Source: DASQZJ01 sp035638775
Lineage (GTDB): Bacteria; Pseudomonadota; Gammaproteobacteria; UBA5335; SLRW01
NCBI GenBank assembly: GCA_035638775.1
Contig: DASQZJ010000005.1
Coordinates: forward strand, 41,982-105,981
Reading direction: 5' to 3'
DNA: 64,000 nucleotides
Shown: piece by piece, positions 39,169 to 48,029 of the stretch
Numbering within the stretch: position 1 is the stretch's first letter
Layout of the letters: the number at the start of each line of letters is the position of its first letter
Notes under the pieces: generated by a model
Seen by the model: the letters and a program-made list of their open reading frames with translations, nothing else
What the model was told of the DNA's origin: nothing
Database searches by the model: none
Made by a program: the position numbers and the translations under genes

Positions 39169-39182
39169 CTGACACGGGTCAA
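39169..39182 (-). promoter_or_regulatory. FNR/DNR-type site upstream of nsrR
   Basis: On the minus strand TTGACCCGTGTCAG fits TTGAC-N4-GTCAA with one mismatch. Its centre (39175.5) lies about 42-45 bases from the start expected from the GATAAT at 39137-39142, the class II activator position. This suggests induction of nsrR under low oxygen or by nitric oxide. Confidence 0.5.
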
Positions 39183-39205
39183 CCGTCCGGCCGCGACGCG
39201 CGCAC

Positions 39206-39240
39206 CGGGGGCGGGGCGGCCGGCGATTGCCCCGCCCCCG
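39206..39240 (-). terminator. GC hairpin after the acyl-CoA ligase at 39246
   Basis: A perfect 12-bp stem (39206-39217 and 39229-39240, CGGGGGCGGGGC type, 11-base loop) starts 5 bp after the ligase stop. No T run follows on the minus strand, so it may stop transcription only partly or protect the mRNA end. Confidence 0.5.
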
Positions 39241-39245
39241 ACCGC

Positions 39246-40982
39246 CTAGGACCCGAAGCCGCTCTTGAGGTCCCGCTTGAGGATCTTGCCGTTGGCGTTG
39301 CGCGGCAGCGGCTCGTGGCGGATCTCGATCTTTGCCGGCACCTTGAAGCCCGCCAGCTTCCCGGCGACGTGCTTCTGCAGCGCGTCGACGGTCACGTCCG
39401 AGCCCGGCGTGACCTGGACCACGGCGGCGACCTGCTCGCCCAGGACCCGGTCCGGGATGCCGAACACGGCGGCGTCCATCACCGCGGGGTGATCGTACAG
39501 CGCGTCCTCGACCTCGACGCAGTAGACGTTCTCGCCGCCCCGGATGACCATGTCCTTGACCCGGTCCACGATGTAGACGAAGCCTTCCTCGTCCAGTCGC
39601 GCCAGGTCGCCGGAACGGTGCCATCCGTCCACGAAGCTCTTTTCGGTGGCCTCCGGCTTGTTCCAGTAGCCCACCACGACGTTGGGCCCGAAGATCCACA
39701 GCTCGCCGACCTCCCCGGCCGGAACCGCGCTGCCTTCCGGGTCACAGACTTTCACGTCGCACACGGGCACCGGCAGCCCCACGCTGTCCGGCTTGCGCAG
39801 GTAATCGATCCCGGGGTTCATGGTGGTGATCGACGAGGTTTCGGTCAGGCCGTAGCCGTTGCTCGGGCTGACTTCCGGGAATTCCTCGTGGATCCGCGCC
39901 ACCAGCTCCGGGGCCGCGGGTGCGCCGCCATAGCCGATCGATTCGATGGTCGAGAGGTCGTACTTGTGGAAGTCGGGGTGCTCCAGCACCTGCCAGACCA
40001 TCGCCGGTACGCCGCCGAACATGTTGAGCTTCTCGCGCTCGATGAGCTGCATCGCGCGCTCCGGGTCCCACTTGTACATCAGCACCAGCTTGTTGCCGGC
40101 GAAGGTGCTGGCGACCAGCACCGAATGACAGCCGGTGGCGTGGAAGAACGGCACCGACAGAAGCGCCCCGGTCTTCTCGGGCATCTCGCCGGACAGCACC
40201 GGCGGCTCCTCGCCCTGGCGCAGCATCGCGAAGCAGCGCGCATACACCGAGCTGACCAGGTTGGTGCAGATGTTCCGGTGGGTGCCGAGCGCGCCCTTGG
40301 GCTTGCCCGTGGTGCCCGAGGTGTAGAAGATCGTGGCGTAGTCCTCCGGCCCGATCTCGACCTCCGGCAGCGAATCCGGCTTGTCCGCGGCGCCGTTGAG
40401 CAGCTCGTCGAACCGCGCCGCGCCGCCGGGCAGCTCACCCTCGGGCCGGGCCACCACGGTCGCTTTCAGGTCCAGCCCGCCCAGGAACGGGGCCAGGCGC
40501 TCGGCCCGTTCGCCGTCCACGAACAGCACCGAGGACCCGGAATCGGTGATGCCGTATTCGAGCTCCGAGCCGGTCCACCAGGCGTTGAGTGGCACGATGA
40601 CCGCGCCGACCGCGGTGGCGGCCCAGAAGATCACCGGCCACTCCGGGTAGTTGCGCATGGCCAGAGCCACCCGATCGCCCTTCCGGACGCCGTACTCGTC
40701 GCGCAGCACGTGCGCCAGGCGCGCCACCTTGCGGAAGTGCTCCGCATAGGTCATGCGCTCGTCCTCGTAGACGATGAACGGCAGATCGCCATGCTCCCGG
40801 CTCAACTCCAGCACCGTTCGCAGCGAGGGCGGAGCGATCTTCCACACGCGTGTCCGGTTGCCCCGGATCTCCACTTCGTCCATCGCCAGGGGGGCACCCG
40901 GCCCGGTCAGGCGTCGCACGGCGTCCTCGATCGAGATGGCCGGCTCGGGAACGCCCGCGGCCTGGTTGGCAGCCTGTTGCAT
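39246..40982 (-). CDS. Class I adenylate-forming acyl-CoA ligase
   Basis: This 578-residue ANL ligase has the P-loop IFYTSGTTGKPKGA (about 223-236), NGYGLTETSSI (about 350), the A7 block WHRSGDLARLDEEGF, the hinge DRVKDMVIRGGENVY, and the A10 lysine in NANGKILKRDLK near the end. It resembles fatty or aryl acyl-CoA synthetases and cannot be narrowed. ATG 40982 or GTG 40988, both after GGAGG, are possible starts. It follows the SMP-30-like gene on the same strand, so they may form an operon. The hairpin at 41014-41043 lies between them. Confidence 0.92.
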   Translation of the reverse strand: MQQAANQAAGVPEPAISIEDAVRRLTGPGAPLAMDEVEIRGNRTRVWKIAPPSLRTVLELSREHGDLPFIVYEDERMTYAEHFRKVARLAHVLRDEYGVRKGDRVALAMRNYPEWPVIFWAATAVGAVIVPLNAWWTGSELEYGITDSGSSVLFVDGERAERLAPFLGGLDLKATVVARPEGELPGGAARFDELLNGAADKPDSLPEVEIGPEDYATIFYTSGTTGKPKGALGTHRNICTNLVSSVYARCFAMLRQGEEPPVLSGEMPEKTGALLSVPFFHATGCHSVLVASTFAGNKLVLMYKWDPERAMQLIEREKLNMFGGVPAMVWQVLEHPDFHKYDLSTIESIGYGGAPAAPELVARIHEEFPEVSPSNGYGLTETSSITTMNPGIDYLRKPDSVGLPVPVCDVKVCDPEGSAVPAGEVGELWIFGPNVVVGYWNKPEATEKSFVDGWHRSGDLARLDEEGFVYIVDRVKDMVIRGGENVYCVEVEDALYDHPAVMDAAVFGIPDRVLGEQVAAVVQVTPGSDVTVDALQKHVAGKLAGFKVPAKIEIRHEPLPRNANGKILKRDLKSGFGS

Positions 40983-41013
40983 GGTCACGGTTACCTCCGG
41001 TCGTGGAATGGGA

Positions 41014-41043
41014 GGCGCCGGCCGTCTCACGACGGCCGGCGCC
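41014..41043 (-). repeat. Long GC inverted repeat between SMP-30-like and ligase genes
   Basis: A perfect 12-bp inverted repeat (41014-41025 with 41032-41043, GGCGCCGGCCGT) with a 6-base loop lies in the 78-bp gap. No T run follows, so it is more likely an mRNA hairpin that tunes the ratio of the two genes than a terminator. Confidence 0.45.
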
Positions 41044-41060
41044 CTGATCCCGTGTCTGGA

Positions 41061-41981
41061 TTACTTGTTCAGGAAGTTTAGCGGCAAACCCGCGACCGGC
41101 CAGTCGCAGCTGACCAGCCGGCCCGTGGCCGACAGCGTCACGAACGCCGTCTTGAGGTCCTGGCCACCGAAGCAGATATTGGTGGTCAGCGGGTCGCCGA
41201 ACTCGGTGAACTCGATCTGGGAGCCATCCGGCGAGATCGAGCTGATCCCGCCGGTGAGCAGCGTGGCCACACACACGTGGCCGCGCGAGTCGATGGCGAG
41301 GGAGTCGAACAGCTGCATGCCGGGCAGGCCCGCCACGAGGTCGCCGGGCGGCAGCACGCCGTCGCCCTTCTTCACCTCGCCTTCGCCCACGATATCGTAC
41401 TTCCACACGCGCCCGGTCATGGTCTCGGCGACGAACAGCTGCTTCTCGTCCGGAGACAGGCCGATGCCGTTGGGCGCGTCCACCCCGTAGACGACCTCCT
41501 TGATCATCGAGCCGTCGGTCTTCGCATAGTAGATGCCGCCGCGGTCGCGCTCGCGGGCACGGATCTTGCCGTGATCCGTGAACCAGAAGCCGCCCTCCCG
41601 ATCGAACACGATGTCGTTGGGGCCCCGCAAGCCGTGGCCGTCCACCTCGCGGTACAGCACCTCCACCTTGCCCGTGTCCGGGTCGATGCGCTCGATGCGG
41701 CCGCCCGAGTAGTCCTCCGGCTGCTCGCCCGGGAACAGCAGTCCGTCCACGTCGTGCCACTCGAAGCCGCCGTTGTTGCACACGTAGATCTTGCCGTCCG
41801 GGCCCACGGCCGCGCCGTTCGGGCCGCCGCCGGGCTCCGCGATCACCTCGGTGGCGCCGTCGGGTTGGACACGAGTCAGCGTGCCGCGTGCGATCTCCAC
41901 CAGGATCACGCTGCCGTCCGGCATGGCGATGGGGCCCTCGGGGAATTTCAGTCCGGACGTGATCTCGCGGAATTCGGGCAT
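41061..41981 (-). CDS. SMP-30/gluconolactonase/LRE family protein
   Basis: The 306-residue six-bladed beta-propeller has a metal-site pattern as in SMP-30/gluconolactonase: E15 in KFPEGPIAM, N55-type residue in GGGPNGAAVGPDG, N in LRGPNDIVFDREGGFWFTDHG (about 118-138), and D in GLSPDEKQLFVAE. Such enzymes hydrolyse lactones. No signal peptide is present, so it is probably cytosolic. ATG 41981 has GAGGAG upstream. It is followed on the same strand by an acyl-CoA ligase. The natural lactone is unknown. Confidence 0.88.
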   Translation of the reverse strand: MPEFREITSGLKFPEGPIAMPDGSVILVEIARGTLTRVQPDGATEVIAEPGGGPNGAAVGPDGKIYVCNNGGFEWHDVDGLLFPGEQPEDYSGGRIERIDPDTGKVEVLYREVDGHGLRGPNDIVFDREGGFWFTDHGKIRARERDRGGIYYAKTDGSMIKEVVYGVDAPNGIGLSPDEKQLFVAETMTGRVWKYDIVGEGEVKKGDGVLPPGDLVAGLPGMQLFDSLAIDSRGHVCVATLLTGGISSISPDGSQIEFTEFGDPLTTNICFGGQDLKTAFVTLSATGRLVSCDWPVAGLPLNFLNK

Positions 41982-42075
41982 GGTCTCCTCTCCATGGTCT
42001 GGGGATTGTTGCCGGTCAGGCGTTCGATTGGGCAAATCCTATGCCCGCGTGCACGGCGACGCAATCCAACACCTG

Positions 42076-42516
42076 TCAGGTCCTTGCCGGGCCCCGGACG
42101 CGCGCTGCCTTCGCCGGCCCGCTGCGTCCCGGCTCATGGCGGCCCGCGCCGAGACGGCTCTCGAGCCGGTCGCCGTACGCCTCCCGGGCCCACAGCGGGC
42201 ACGCGCGGTCGCTGCTCTTCAGCCGCGAGAGCAGCAACCGGAGACGCCGCCGGCCACGCGAGGCCGCACCGCCTTCGCCTTCCCGCTCGACGCCCTGCAG
42301 CAGGTCGTTGACTCCTCCCGCCCGCCGCGACGCCTCGATCTCCGGCGGCAGGCAACCCGCGTTCTTCAGCAGCAGATAGCCCGCCCTGAGGGATTCGGGG
42401 ACCAGCGACAGGTCTTCCAGCTCGAGCGGCCGGCCGGCGCCCGCCAGGTCATCCAGTGCCCCCTGCTCGGCCGCCTCCCGGATGCGCGTTTCGGCCAACT
42501 GGTCCAGAATGCTCAT
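42076..42516 (-). CDS. DUF1992 (DnaJ-C28-like) protein
   Basis: This 146-residue protein has the DUF1992 signature near the N-terminus: LAETRIREAAEQGALDDLAGAG-RPL (about 7-31), then VPESLRAGYLLLKNAGCLPPEIEA (about 39-62). The C-terminal third is Arg/Gly rich and less conserved. The same domain occurs in DNAJC28 of eukaryotes; its function is not settled. It is divergent from the MarC-type gene. No membrane segment is seen. Confidence 0.83.
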   Translation of the reverse strand: MSILDQLAETRIREAAEQGALDDLAGAGRPLELEDLSLVPESLRAGYLLLKNAGCLPPEIEASRRAGGVNDLLQGVEREGEGGAASRGRRRLRLLLSRLKSSDRACPLWAREAYGDRLESRLGAGRHEPGRSGPAKAARVRGPART

Positions 42517-42587
42517 GTCTCGCCTGCTCCTGCGCCCAGGGATTTCCGGATGTTTCTCATGATACGACTTCGCCCGGCGCTCGTCCC

Positions 42588-43214
42588 GTGAACCCGGGAG
42601 ACCTCTTCAATGCCTTCGTCGTGCTGTTCGTCGTGATCGACCCGCTCGGCACCGCGTCCGTGTTCGCCGTGCTCACGCGCGGCATGGCGGCCGGCCAGCG
42701 GCGGAGGGTGGCGCTGCGCGGTGTGCTGGTCGCTGCGCTCATCCTGGTGGTCTTCGGCCTCGCCGGGCGCGCCCTGCTGCAGGCGCTGGGGATCGGCATC
42801 CCGGCCTTTCGACTGGCGGGCGGCATCCTGCTGTTCCTGCTGGCCATCGACATGGTCTTCGCGCGTCAGTCCGGCTTGCGCGGCGCCACGGCCGAAGAGC
42901 GCAGCGAGGCCGTCCGCCGGGACGACATCTCGGTCTTCCCGCTCGCCTTCCCGCTGCTCGCCGGCCCCGGCGCGCTGACCATCGTCCTGATGCTGATGGG
43001 AGGCGGCCCGCCGGTGGCAAGGCTGGCGCAGATCCTCGCGCTGCTCCTGCTGGTGCTGGCACTGACCCTGGCCGCGCTGCTGGGAGCGCCGCGGCTGATG
43101 CGCCTTCTCGGCGAAACCGGGACCAACGTCGTCGACCGGCTGTTGGGCGTGATCCTGGCCGCGCTGGCGATGCAGTTCGTGATCGACGGCCTGCGCGCGG
43201 TTCTGGCTGGATGA
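42588..43214 (+). CDS. MarC family integral membrane protein
   Basis: The protein has about 208 residues and six membrane helices with the MarC/NAAT pattern: NAFVVLFVVIDPLGTASVFAVL (residues about 6-27), AGGILLFLLAIDMV, DDISVFPLAFPLLAGPGALTIVLML (about 110-135) and a final VVDRLLGVILAALAMQFVIDG. The inner-membrane protein's transported substrate, if any, is unknown; the old link to multiple antibiotic resistance was not confirmed. GTG 42588 is used because it places the first helix correctly; the ribosome site is weak. No terminator follows. Confidence 0.88.
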   Translation: MNPGDLFNAFVVLFVVIDPLGTASVFAVLTRGMAAGQRRRVALRGVLVAALILVVFGLAGRALLQALGIGIPAFRLAGGILLFLLAIDMVFARQSGLRGATAEERSEAVRRDDISVFPLAFPLLAGPGALTIVLMLMGGGPPVARLAQILALLLLVLALTLAALLGAPRLMRLLGETGTNVVDRLLGVILAALAMQFVIDGLRAVLAG

Positions 43215-43841
43215 ACCACGCCCTGACGGCTACTTTTGGAGGCAGGAAAAGCGTGACGGATTGCCCCGGGAGCGGCTACCATGATACGAGAGGCGTCGAC
43301 ACTGAAGAAGAACACGCGTCGTGCTTGGAAAGAACACGGAAAAAGCGGGTGCCGTCTCCGTGCCGGTTCGCACGTGGTCGCGCATCGCCAGCCGGCACAA
43401 CGGGAGGTCACAACAGGAGCGCCGCACGGTGCCCCTGCGTTCGAACGCCACGCCTTCCGGGGCGCGGCCGCCTGCCGCCTTGGTCCCGCATTTCCCGCGC
43501 GCCGCTCGCGTGTCAGCGCACCGGGCGCACTCCGCCCGCCGATCGCGCAGTGCAGTGATACAAGCGCATCCCGCGGCCGGTCCGGCCGCATGGCACTCGA
43601 AGGGCCGGCGCCGAACGCGCGTGGATGCCACCTGAGCAAGCATCCGGCCGCGACCCGTCGCGGCCGGGACGACAGTCGGGCGATCCGGAAGATCGTTCGC
43701 CACGGACTCCGGTTCCGGGGCCATGCCGCCCGCGGCCTGCCCCGGCGCCGGCGATAAGAAGGGGGCGCCAACAGGATGTTCTGTCCCGGCGCTATTCAAC
43801 AGCACGACACGGATGGTTCAACACCCGAGAGGGGGAGACGT
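43215..43841. other. 627-base gene-free stretch before the DUF1302 gene
   Basis: Reading frames here lack family features or good codon patterns. The first part is less GC-rich than its surroundings and holds a possible TTGCCC/GATACG promoter at about 43260-43290. The rest is unexplained and could be a long 5' leader of the DUF1302 gene or contain a small RNA. No inverted repeat strong enough to call was found. Confidence 0.5.
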
Positions 43842-45797
43842 ATGGGTATGACCCGTTGGTCCCGCAAGGGCATCAGCATTCGTTCCGCGTTGCTCGCGGC
43901 CGGCGCAAGCTCCGGCCTGCTCCTGGCCACGCTCCCGGCCCATGCCGCCCAGTTCGACGTCGGACCGGTTTCCGGCAGCGTGGACACCACCATCTCGCTG
44001 GGCCTGTCGTATCGCACGGAGCCCCGCGCCGACAGCATGATCGGCAAGGCGAACCTGAACCCGGCCCTGGCCCTGGTCGACGTGAGCCAGTATCCCGCAA
44101 ACATGCCGCCGAACGGGTCGGCCCTCTGGCGGCAGTGGGCCTACGGCCCCGGCAGCTTCGGGCTGAACTCCGATGACGGCGACCTCAACTACCCGAACCA
44201 CCACTGGATCTCGCAGATCCTGAAGGTCAGCCAGTCCCTGCAGATGAGCTACAAGAACTACGGCATGTTCGTGCGGGGCTACTACTTCTACGACTTCGTC
44301 AACACCAACTTCAAGAACAACCCCCTGACAGCACAAGCGGCGGAAGGAGATACCTACCGGCCCGCGTCCGCCGAGAAGCGCATCGGGCATCGCGGCCAGC
44401 TGCTGGACGCCTACCTGTACGGCACCTGGCAGCCGGGCGGGCACTACCTGAACGTGCGCGTCGGCAACCAGGTGGTCAACTGGGGCGAGAGCACCTTCCT
44501 CGCCTTCGGCCTGAACCGCAACAACCCCGTCGACGTCTCGGCGATTCACCAGCCGGGCACGAAGGTCAAGGACATCCTGCTGCCGGTGCCGCAGGTGTTC
44601 GCCAGCCTGCAGGTGACCAACTCGTTCTCCGTGGCCGGCTACTGGCAGTGGGCCTGGAGAAAGAGCTACCTGGACCCGTCCGGCAGCTACTTCTCGAGCG
44701 GGGATCCCGCCGGCGTGGGCGGCAACTACATCACCCTCGGCACGGCGCAGTACACCAGCCCGATCGCCGTTGCCAACGGTGCCATCACCCCGCGCGGGCC
44801 GAACGACACCAACAACAACCACAACATGTACGGGCTGAAGCTCGACTACGTGTTCCCGAACATGACCGAGGTCGCGTTCTACGCCGAGCGCAACGACATG
44901 AACGTGCCGATCCTGAACTACCGGGCTTCGACGCTGGACCTGACCGCTGCGAACCCGGCGGGCGCGTACCCCACGGCCATGTACTACTTCAGCTATCCCA
45001 AGGGCATCGACACGCTGGGCGCCAGCTTCAACACGCTGGTGGGCAACATGTCGCTGGCCGGCGAGCTGTCATACACCCCCGATCAGCCGATGCAGATCGA
45101 CGGCACCGGGGAGATCTACGCCGCGCTGTCGCCGCTGGCCGCGCCGGACCCGTCGCTGAACCCGCTCTACACGAGCCCCGCGGTCGGCGGGTATCCGTAC
45201 GGCTTCTTCAACAACTTCATCTCCGGGAAGAGCACGGCGGCCCCGGGGAGCTACGTCAAGGGCTACCGGCGCGAGCACTTCTGGCAGCTGGACCTTACCG
45301 GCACCTACCTGTTCGGGACCGGCAACTGGTTCAACGCCAATTCGGTCGTCGTGCTGGGCGAGGTCGGCGCGGACTACGTTCCCAACCTGCCCGCCCAGAG
45401 CAAGGTGCGCTTCGCCACGTCCGGGATCTACGTCAAGGGCGGCACCACAAGCCAGGCCAGCGGCGATGTCGTCGCCAACCCCACGACGGTACCGAACAGC
45501 GACTTCGCCAACAGCTTCGCCTACGGCTACCGCCTGCTGATCCAGCCCGACTACGAGGCCTTCCTCGGGTCGTCCTGGGCATTCAAGCCGACGCTGTTCT
45601 GGAGCCAGGACGTGCGCGGCACGACCCCCGGCCCGATGTCGAACTTCGTCGAGGGCAACAAGAGCGCCAGCATCTCGGCGGACTTCAGCTACCACAGCCA
45701 GTGGGACCTGTCCGTCGGCTACAACGCGTTCTGGGGCTCCAACAACGCCTACCGCGACCGCAACTACGTCTCGGCGAGCGTTTCCTACTCGTTCTGA
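43842..45797 (+). CDS. DUF1302 family outer-membrane protein
   Basis: The 651-residue protein has a signal peptide (1-35, LLLATLPAHA with cleavage before AQF). The mature part has GSVDTTISLGLSYRTEPR at its start, WGESTFLAFGLNRNNPVDVSAIHQPG-TKVKD in the middle, many aromatic-rich short strands, and ends in YVSASVSYSF with the C-terminal Phe needed for outer-membrane assembly. DUF1302 proteins usually pair with DUF1329 proteins and RND transporters in hydrocarbon, sterol and lipid users. A DUF1329 protein is at the right edge, 18 kb away. GGGGGAG precedes ATG 43842, and a terminator follows at 45819. Confidence 0.93.
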   Translation: MGMTRWSRKGISIRSALLAAGASSGLLLATLPAHAAQFDVGPVSGSVDTTISLGLSYRTEPRADSMIGKANLNPALALVDVSQYPANMPPNGSALWRQWAYGPGSFGLNSDDGDLNYPNHHWISQILKVSQSLQMSYKNYGMFVRGYYFYDFVNTNFKNNPLTAQAAEGDTYRPASAEKRIGHRGQLLDAYLYGTWQPGGHYLNVRVGNQVVNWGESTFLAFGLNRNNPVDVSAIHQPGTKVKDILLPVPQVFASLQVTNSFSVAGYWQWAWRKSYLDPSGSYFSSGDPAGVGGNYITLGTAQYTSPIAVANGAITPRGPNDTNNNHNMYGLKLDYVFPNMTEVAFYAERNDMNVPILNYRASTLDLTAANPAGAYPTAMYYFSYPKGIDTLGASFNTLVGNMSLAGELSYTPDQPMQIDGTGEIYAALSPLAAPDPSLNPLYTSPAVGGYPYGFFNNFISGKSTAAPGSYVKGYRREHFWQLDLTGTYLFGTGNWFNANSVVVLGEVGADYVPNLPAQSKVRFATSGIYVKGGTTSQASGDVVANPTTVPNSDFANSFAYGYRLLIQPDYEAFLGSSWAFKPTLFWSQDVRGTTPGPMSNFVEGNKSASISADFSYHSQWDLSVGYNAFWGSNNAYRDRNYVSASVSYSF

Positions 45798-45818
45798 GCA
45801 CGTAACGGCCCTTGTGGA

Positions 45819-45850
45819 GGTGGCCGGCTCCGGCCGGCCGCCTTCTTTCT
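45819..45850 (+). terminator. Rho-independent terminator after the DUF1302 gene
   Basis: A 9-bp stem (45819-45827 with 45834-45842, one G-T pair, 6-base loop) is followed by TTCTTTCT. It lies 22 bp after the stop codon. Confidence 0.75.
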
Positions 45851-46050
45851 CCCCGCGACCCGCAGTTCCCGCCCCGCTCCCCGCCGCACCCGCGTCCCGG
45901 CTGCCCGAATCAGGGCACGCACCGGCGTCCGCGCGGTCAAACAACCCAAAGAACCGATTGCGCCGGGCTTCCCTACCCCGCCCACGGCGGCCCCCTTCAT
46001 CTTGCCCGGGGGCCCGGACACGTCCCTGCTGACGGAAGGAGGAGACAAAC

Positions 46051-47739
46051 ATGGGCACCGAAAACGCAGCCTCGGCCGGCCTCCGCAACCCGGTCCTGAG
46101 ACTGCTCTGGCACCGCCAGCTCGACGGCTACCCGGGCGACGCGCGGCGCTACACCAACCTCGCGATCGTGGTGGTGGTGACCATCACACTCTATTACCAG
46201 CTCTACGTCGCCGGCGCCGTGGCGCCCTCGATCCTGCGCGACTACGGGATGTCGTTCCTGTTCTTCGTCAACCTGCTGGTGGTGACCAACGTGCTGGGCG
46301 CGTTCGCGTCGCTGCTGGCCGGCCTGGCCGACCGCTGGGGTCGTGCCAACATGGTTACCTGGGGGCTCGCCCTGACCACCGTCCTGACCCTGTTCGCCGT
46401 GCCCAACATGCCGGACAAGTGGTCCTTCGCCGCCGTGGTTTCCGTGGTCGGCTTCGTGGAGGGGATCATCCTGGTCGCGACACCGGCGCTGGTGCGCGAT
46501 TTCTCGCCGCAGCTGGGACGCGCTTCCGCCATGGGCTTCTGGACCCTGGGACCGGTGGCGGGCAGCCTGGTCGTGGCAGAGGTATCGAGCCACACGCTCC
46601 CGGTGTTGCACGCCTGGCAGGACCAGTTCGTCATCTGCGGCATCGCCAGCGCGGTGGTGTTCCTCATCGCCCTGGTCGGTCTGCGGGAGCTGGCGCCCGG
46701 ACTGCGCGATCAGCTGATGGTGAGCGTCCAGGATCGCGCGCTAATCGAGGCGCGGGCCCAGGGCGTCGACATCGACGAGAGCCTGCGCCATCCCTGGCGC
46801 CAGATGCTGCACTTCGACATCATCGGATCGGCCTTCGCGATCAGCGTGTTCCTGCTGATCTACTACACGGCGGTGGGATTCCTGGTCATCTATCTGACCA
46901 CCATCTACGGCTTCAGCGAGTCCCAGGCCAACGCGCTGGGCAACTGGTTCTGGGCCTTCGACGCCGGGGCCCTGATCGTCACCGGCGCGGTGTCGGACTG
47001 GATCGGCGTGCGCAAACCCTTCATGCTCGCCGGAGCGGTCGGCGCCATCGTGATGACCATCCTGTTCCTGCGCACCACCCAGCACCCCTCCACCACGTTC
47101 TTCTCCCTGGCAGGGATCTTCAGCCTGCTCGCCATGTGCCTGGCGATTGTCTACGCGCCGTGGATGGCCAGCTTCACGGAGACCGTGGAGCGCCGCAATC
47201 CCGCGCTCACGGCGACCGGCCTCGCCGTGTGGGGCTGGATCATCCGCGCGGTGATCGCGAGCGCCTTCTTCGCCCTTCCGTTCGCGGTGCACTCGGTGAC
47301 GCCACTGGTCAATCACGGCACCCAGGTAGCCCGCGCCGCCAAGGCCGCGGGTGCCCAGGACAAGCTTGTCCGGGCCCACCCGAAGCTGCTGCATCGGGTA
47401 CTGCGCTACCCGCCCGACGCCGTCCCCCATGCGCTCGAGCAGAACGCCCGCGCCGCCATCGGCGCCTCGGCCCTGGCCTCGGTCGAGAAGGTGCGCGACG
47501 ACCTCAACGTCCTGCGTCGCTACGGCCCCGCCGTCAAGCATGCGGAACAGGCGGAAGCGACCCAGTGGCAGGACTGGTGGTGGATCTGCATCGGCGGCGA
47601 GGCGGTCTTCATCCCGCTCATCTTCGTCATGGCGGGTCGCTGGAGCCCGCGCAGGGCGCGCGAGGACGCCCGCGCGCACAAGCAGCAGGTGCAGCGCGAA
47701 ATCGAGGCCCTGTCCGGAACATCGGAAAGCGGACCGTAG
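46051..47739 (+). CDS. MFS transporter with large cytosolic C-terminal tail
   Basis: The 562-residue major facilitator protein has about 12 helices. The loop 2-3 motif is GLADRWGRANMVTWG (about 90-104), with a degenerate repeat GAVSDWIGVRKPFMLAG in the second half. Between helices 12-13 regions it carries an unusual charged stretch (about 440-500, rich in Ala, Lys and Arg) followed by a last hydrophobic segment WWWICIGGEAVFIPLIFVMAG (about 514-534, in pieces). Substrate unknown; proximity to the DUF1302 protein suggests import or export of a lipid-like acid. GGAAGGAGG precedes the ATG. A promoter was not identified in the 200 bp before it. Confidence 0.88.
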   Translation: MGTENAASAGLRNPVLRLLWHRQLDGYPGDARRYTNLAIVVVVTITLYYQLYVAGAVAPSILRDYGMSFLFFVNLLVVTNVLGAFASLLAGLADRWGRANMVTWGLALTTVLTLFAVPNMPDKWSFAAVVSVVGFVEGIILVATPALVRDFSPQLGRASAMGFWTLGPVAGSLVVAEVSSHTLPVLHAWQDQFVICGIASAVVFLIALVGLRELAPGLRDQLMVSVQDRALIEARAQGVDIDESLRHPWRQMLHFDIIGSAFAISVFLLIYYTAVGFLVIYLTTIYGFSESQANALGNWFWAFDAGALIVTGAVSDWIGVRKPFMLAGAVGAIVMTILFLRTTQHPSTTFFSLAGIFSLLAMCLAIVYAPWMASFTETVERRNPALTATGLAVWGWIIRAVIASAFFALPFAVHSVTPLVNHGTQVARAAKAAGAQDKLVRAHPKLLHRVLRYPPDAVPHALEQNARAAIGASALASVEKVRDDLNVLRRYGPAVKHAEQAEATQWQDWWWICIGGEAVFIPLIFVMAGRWSPRRAREDARAHKQQVQREIEALSGTSESGP

Positions 47740-47782
47740 GTGCTTCGACAAGGGAGGGCCGTTTGCCGGCGCGGAATCAAGG

Positions 47783-47802
47783 GCGGCCTTGAAGAAGGCC
47801 GC
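47783..47802 (-). terminator. Hairpin after tRNA-Pro
   Basis: GCGGCCTT (47783-47790) and AAGGCCGC (47795-47802) form a perfect 8-bp stem with a 4-base loop. It lies 16 bases beyond the CCA end of tRNA-Pro on the minus strand; few Ts follow. Confidence 0.55.
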
Positions 47803-47817
47803 ACAAGCCATTGATTG

Positions 47818-47894
47818 TGGTCGGGGCGGCAGGATTCGAACCTGCGACCCCCAGCACCCCATGCTGGTGCGCTACCAAGCTGCGCTACGCCCCG
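47818..47894 (-). tRNA. tRNA-Pro (anticodon GGG)
   Basis: The cloverleaf folds on the minus strand with acceptor stem CGGGGCG/CGCCCCG, a D arm GCGCAGCTTGGTAGCGC, anticodon stem CCAGC/GCTGG around loop ATGGGGT (anticodon GGG, reads CCC/CCU), T arm GCAGG-TTCGAAT-CCTGC, and an encoded CCA. It has 77 bases. It ends the thrS-merR block, as in Pseudomonas. A TATCAT -10-like sequence lies at 47919-47924 with only a weak -35. Confidence 0.97.
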
Positions 47895-48029
47895 ACGGAA
47901 GGTACGAAACCGAGATCCATGATACCGGACTGCGCGCCGGCAATAAAGCAATCCGGGGAAACAACCCCGCCATTCCGGGGCGTGCGGCCTCCGGCCGCGG
48001 AGCCGCCGCAACGCTCCGCCGCCTGCCCG

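Noticed and set aside
43560..43620. Possible sigma-54 promoter (TGGCAC followed by GC) before the DUF1302 gene
   Set aside because: The -12 element lacks TTGC at the right distance, and no regulator gene is near.
43230..43805. A 191-codon frame on the minus strand in the gap before the DUF1302 gene
   Set aside because: Cysteine- and arginine-rich composition, no ribosome site, no family resemblance, and it runs into the DUF1302 promoter region.
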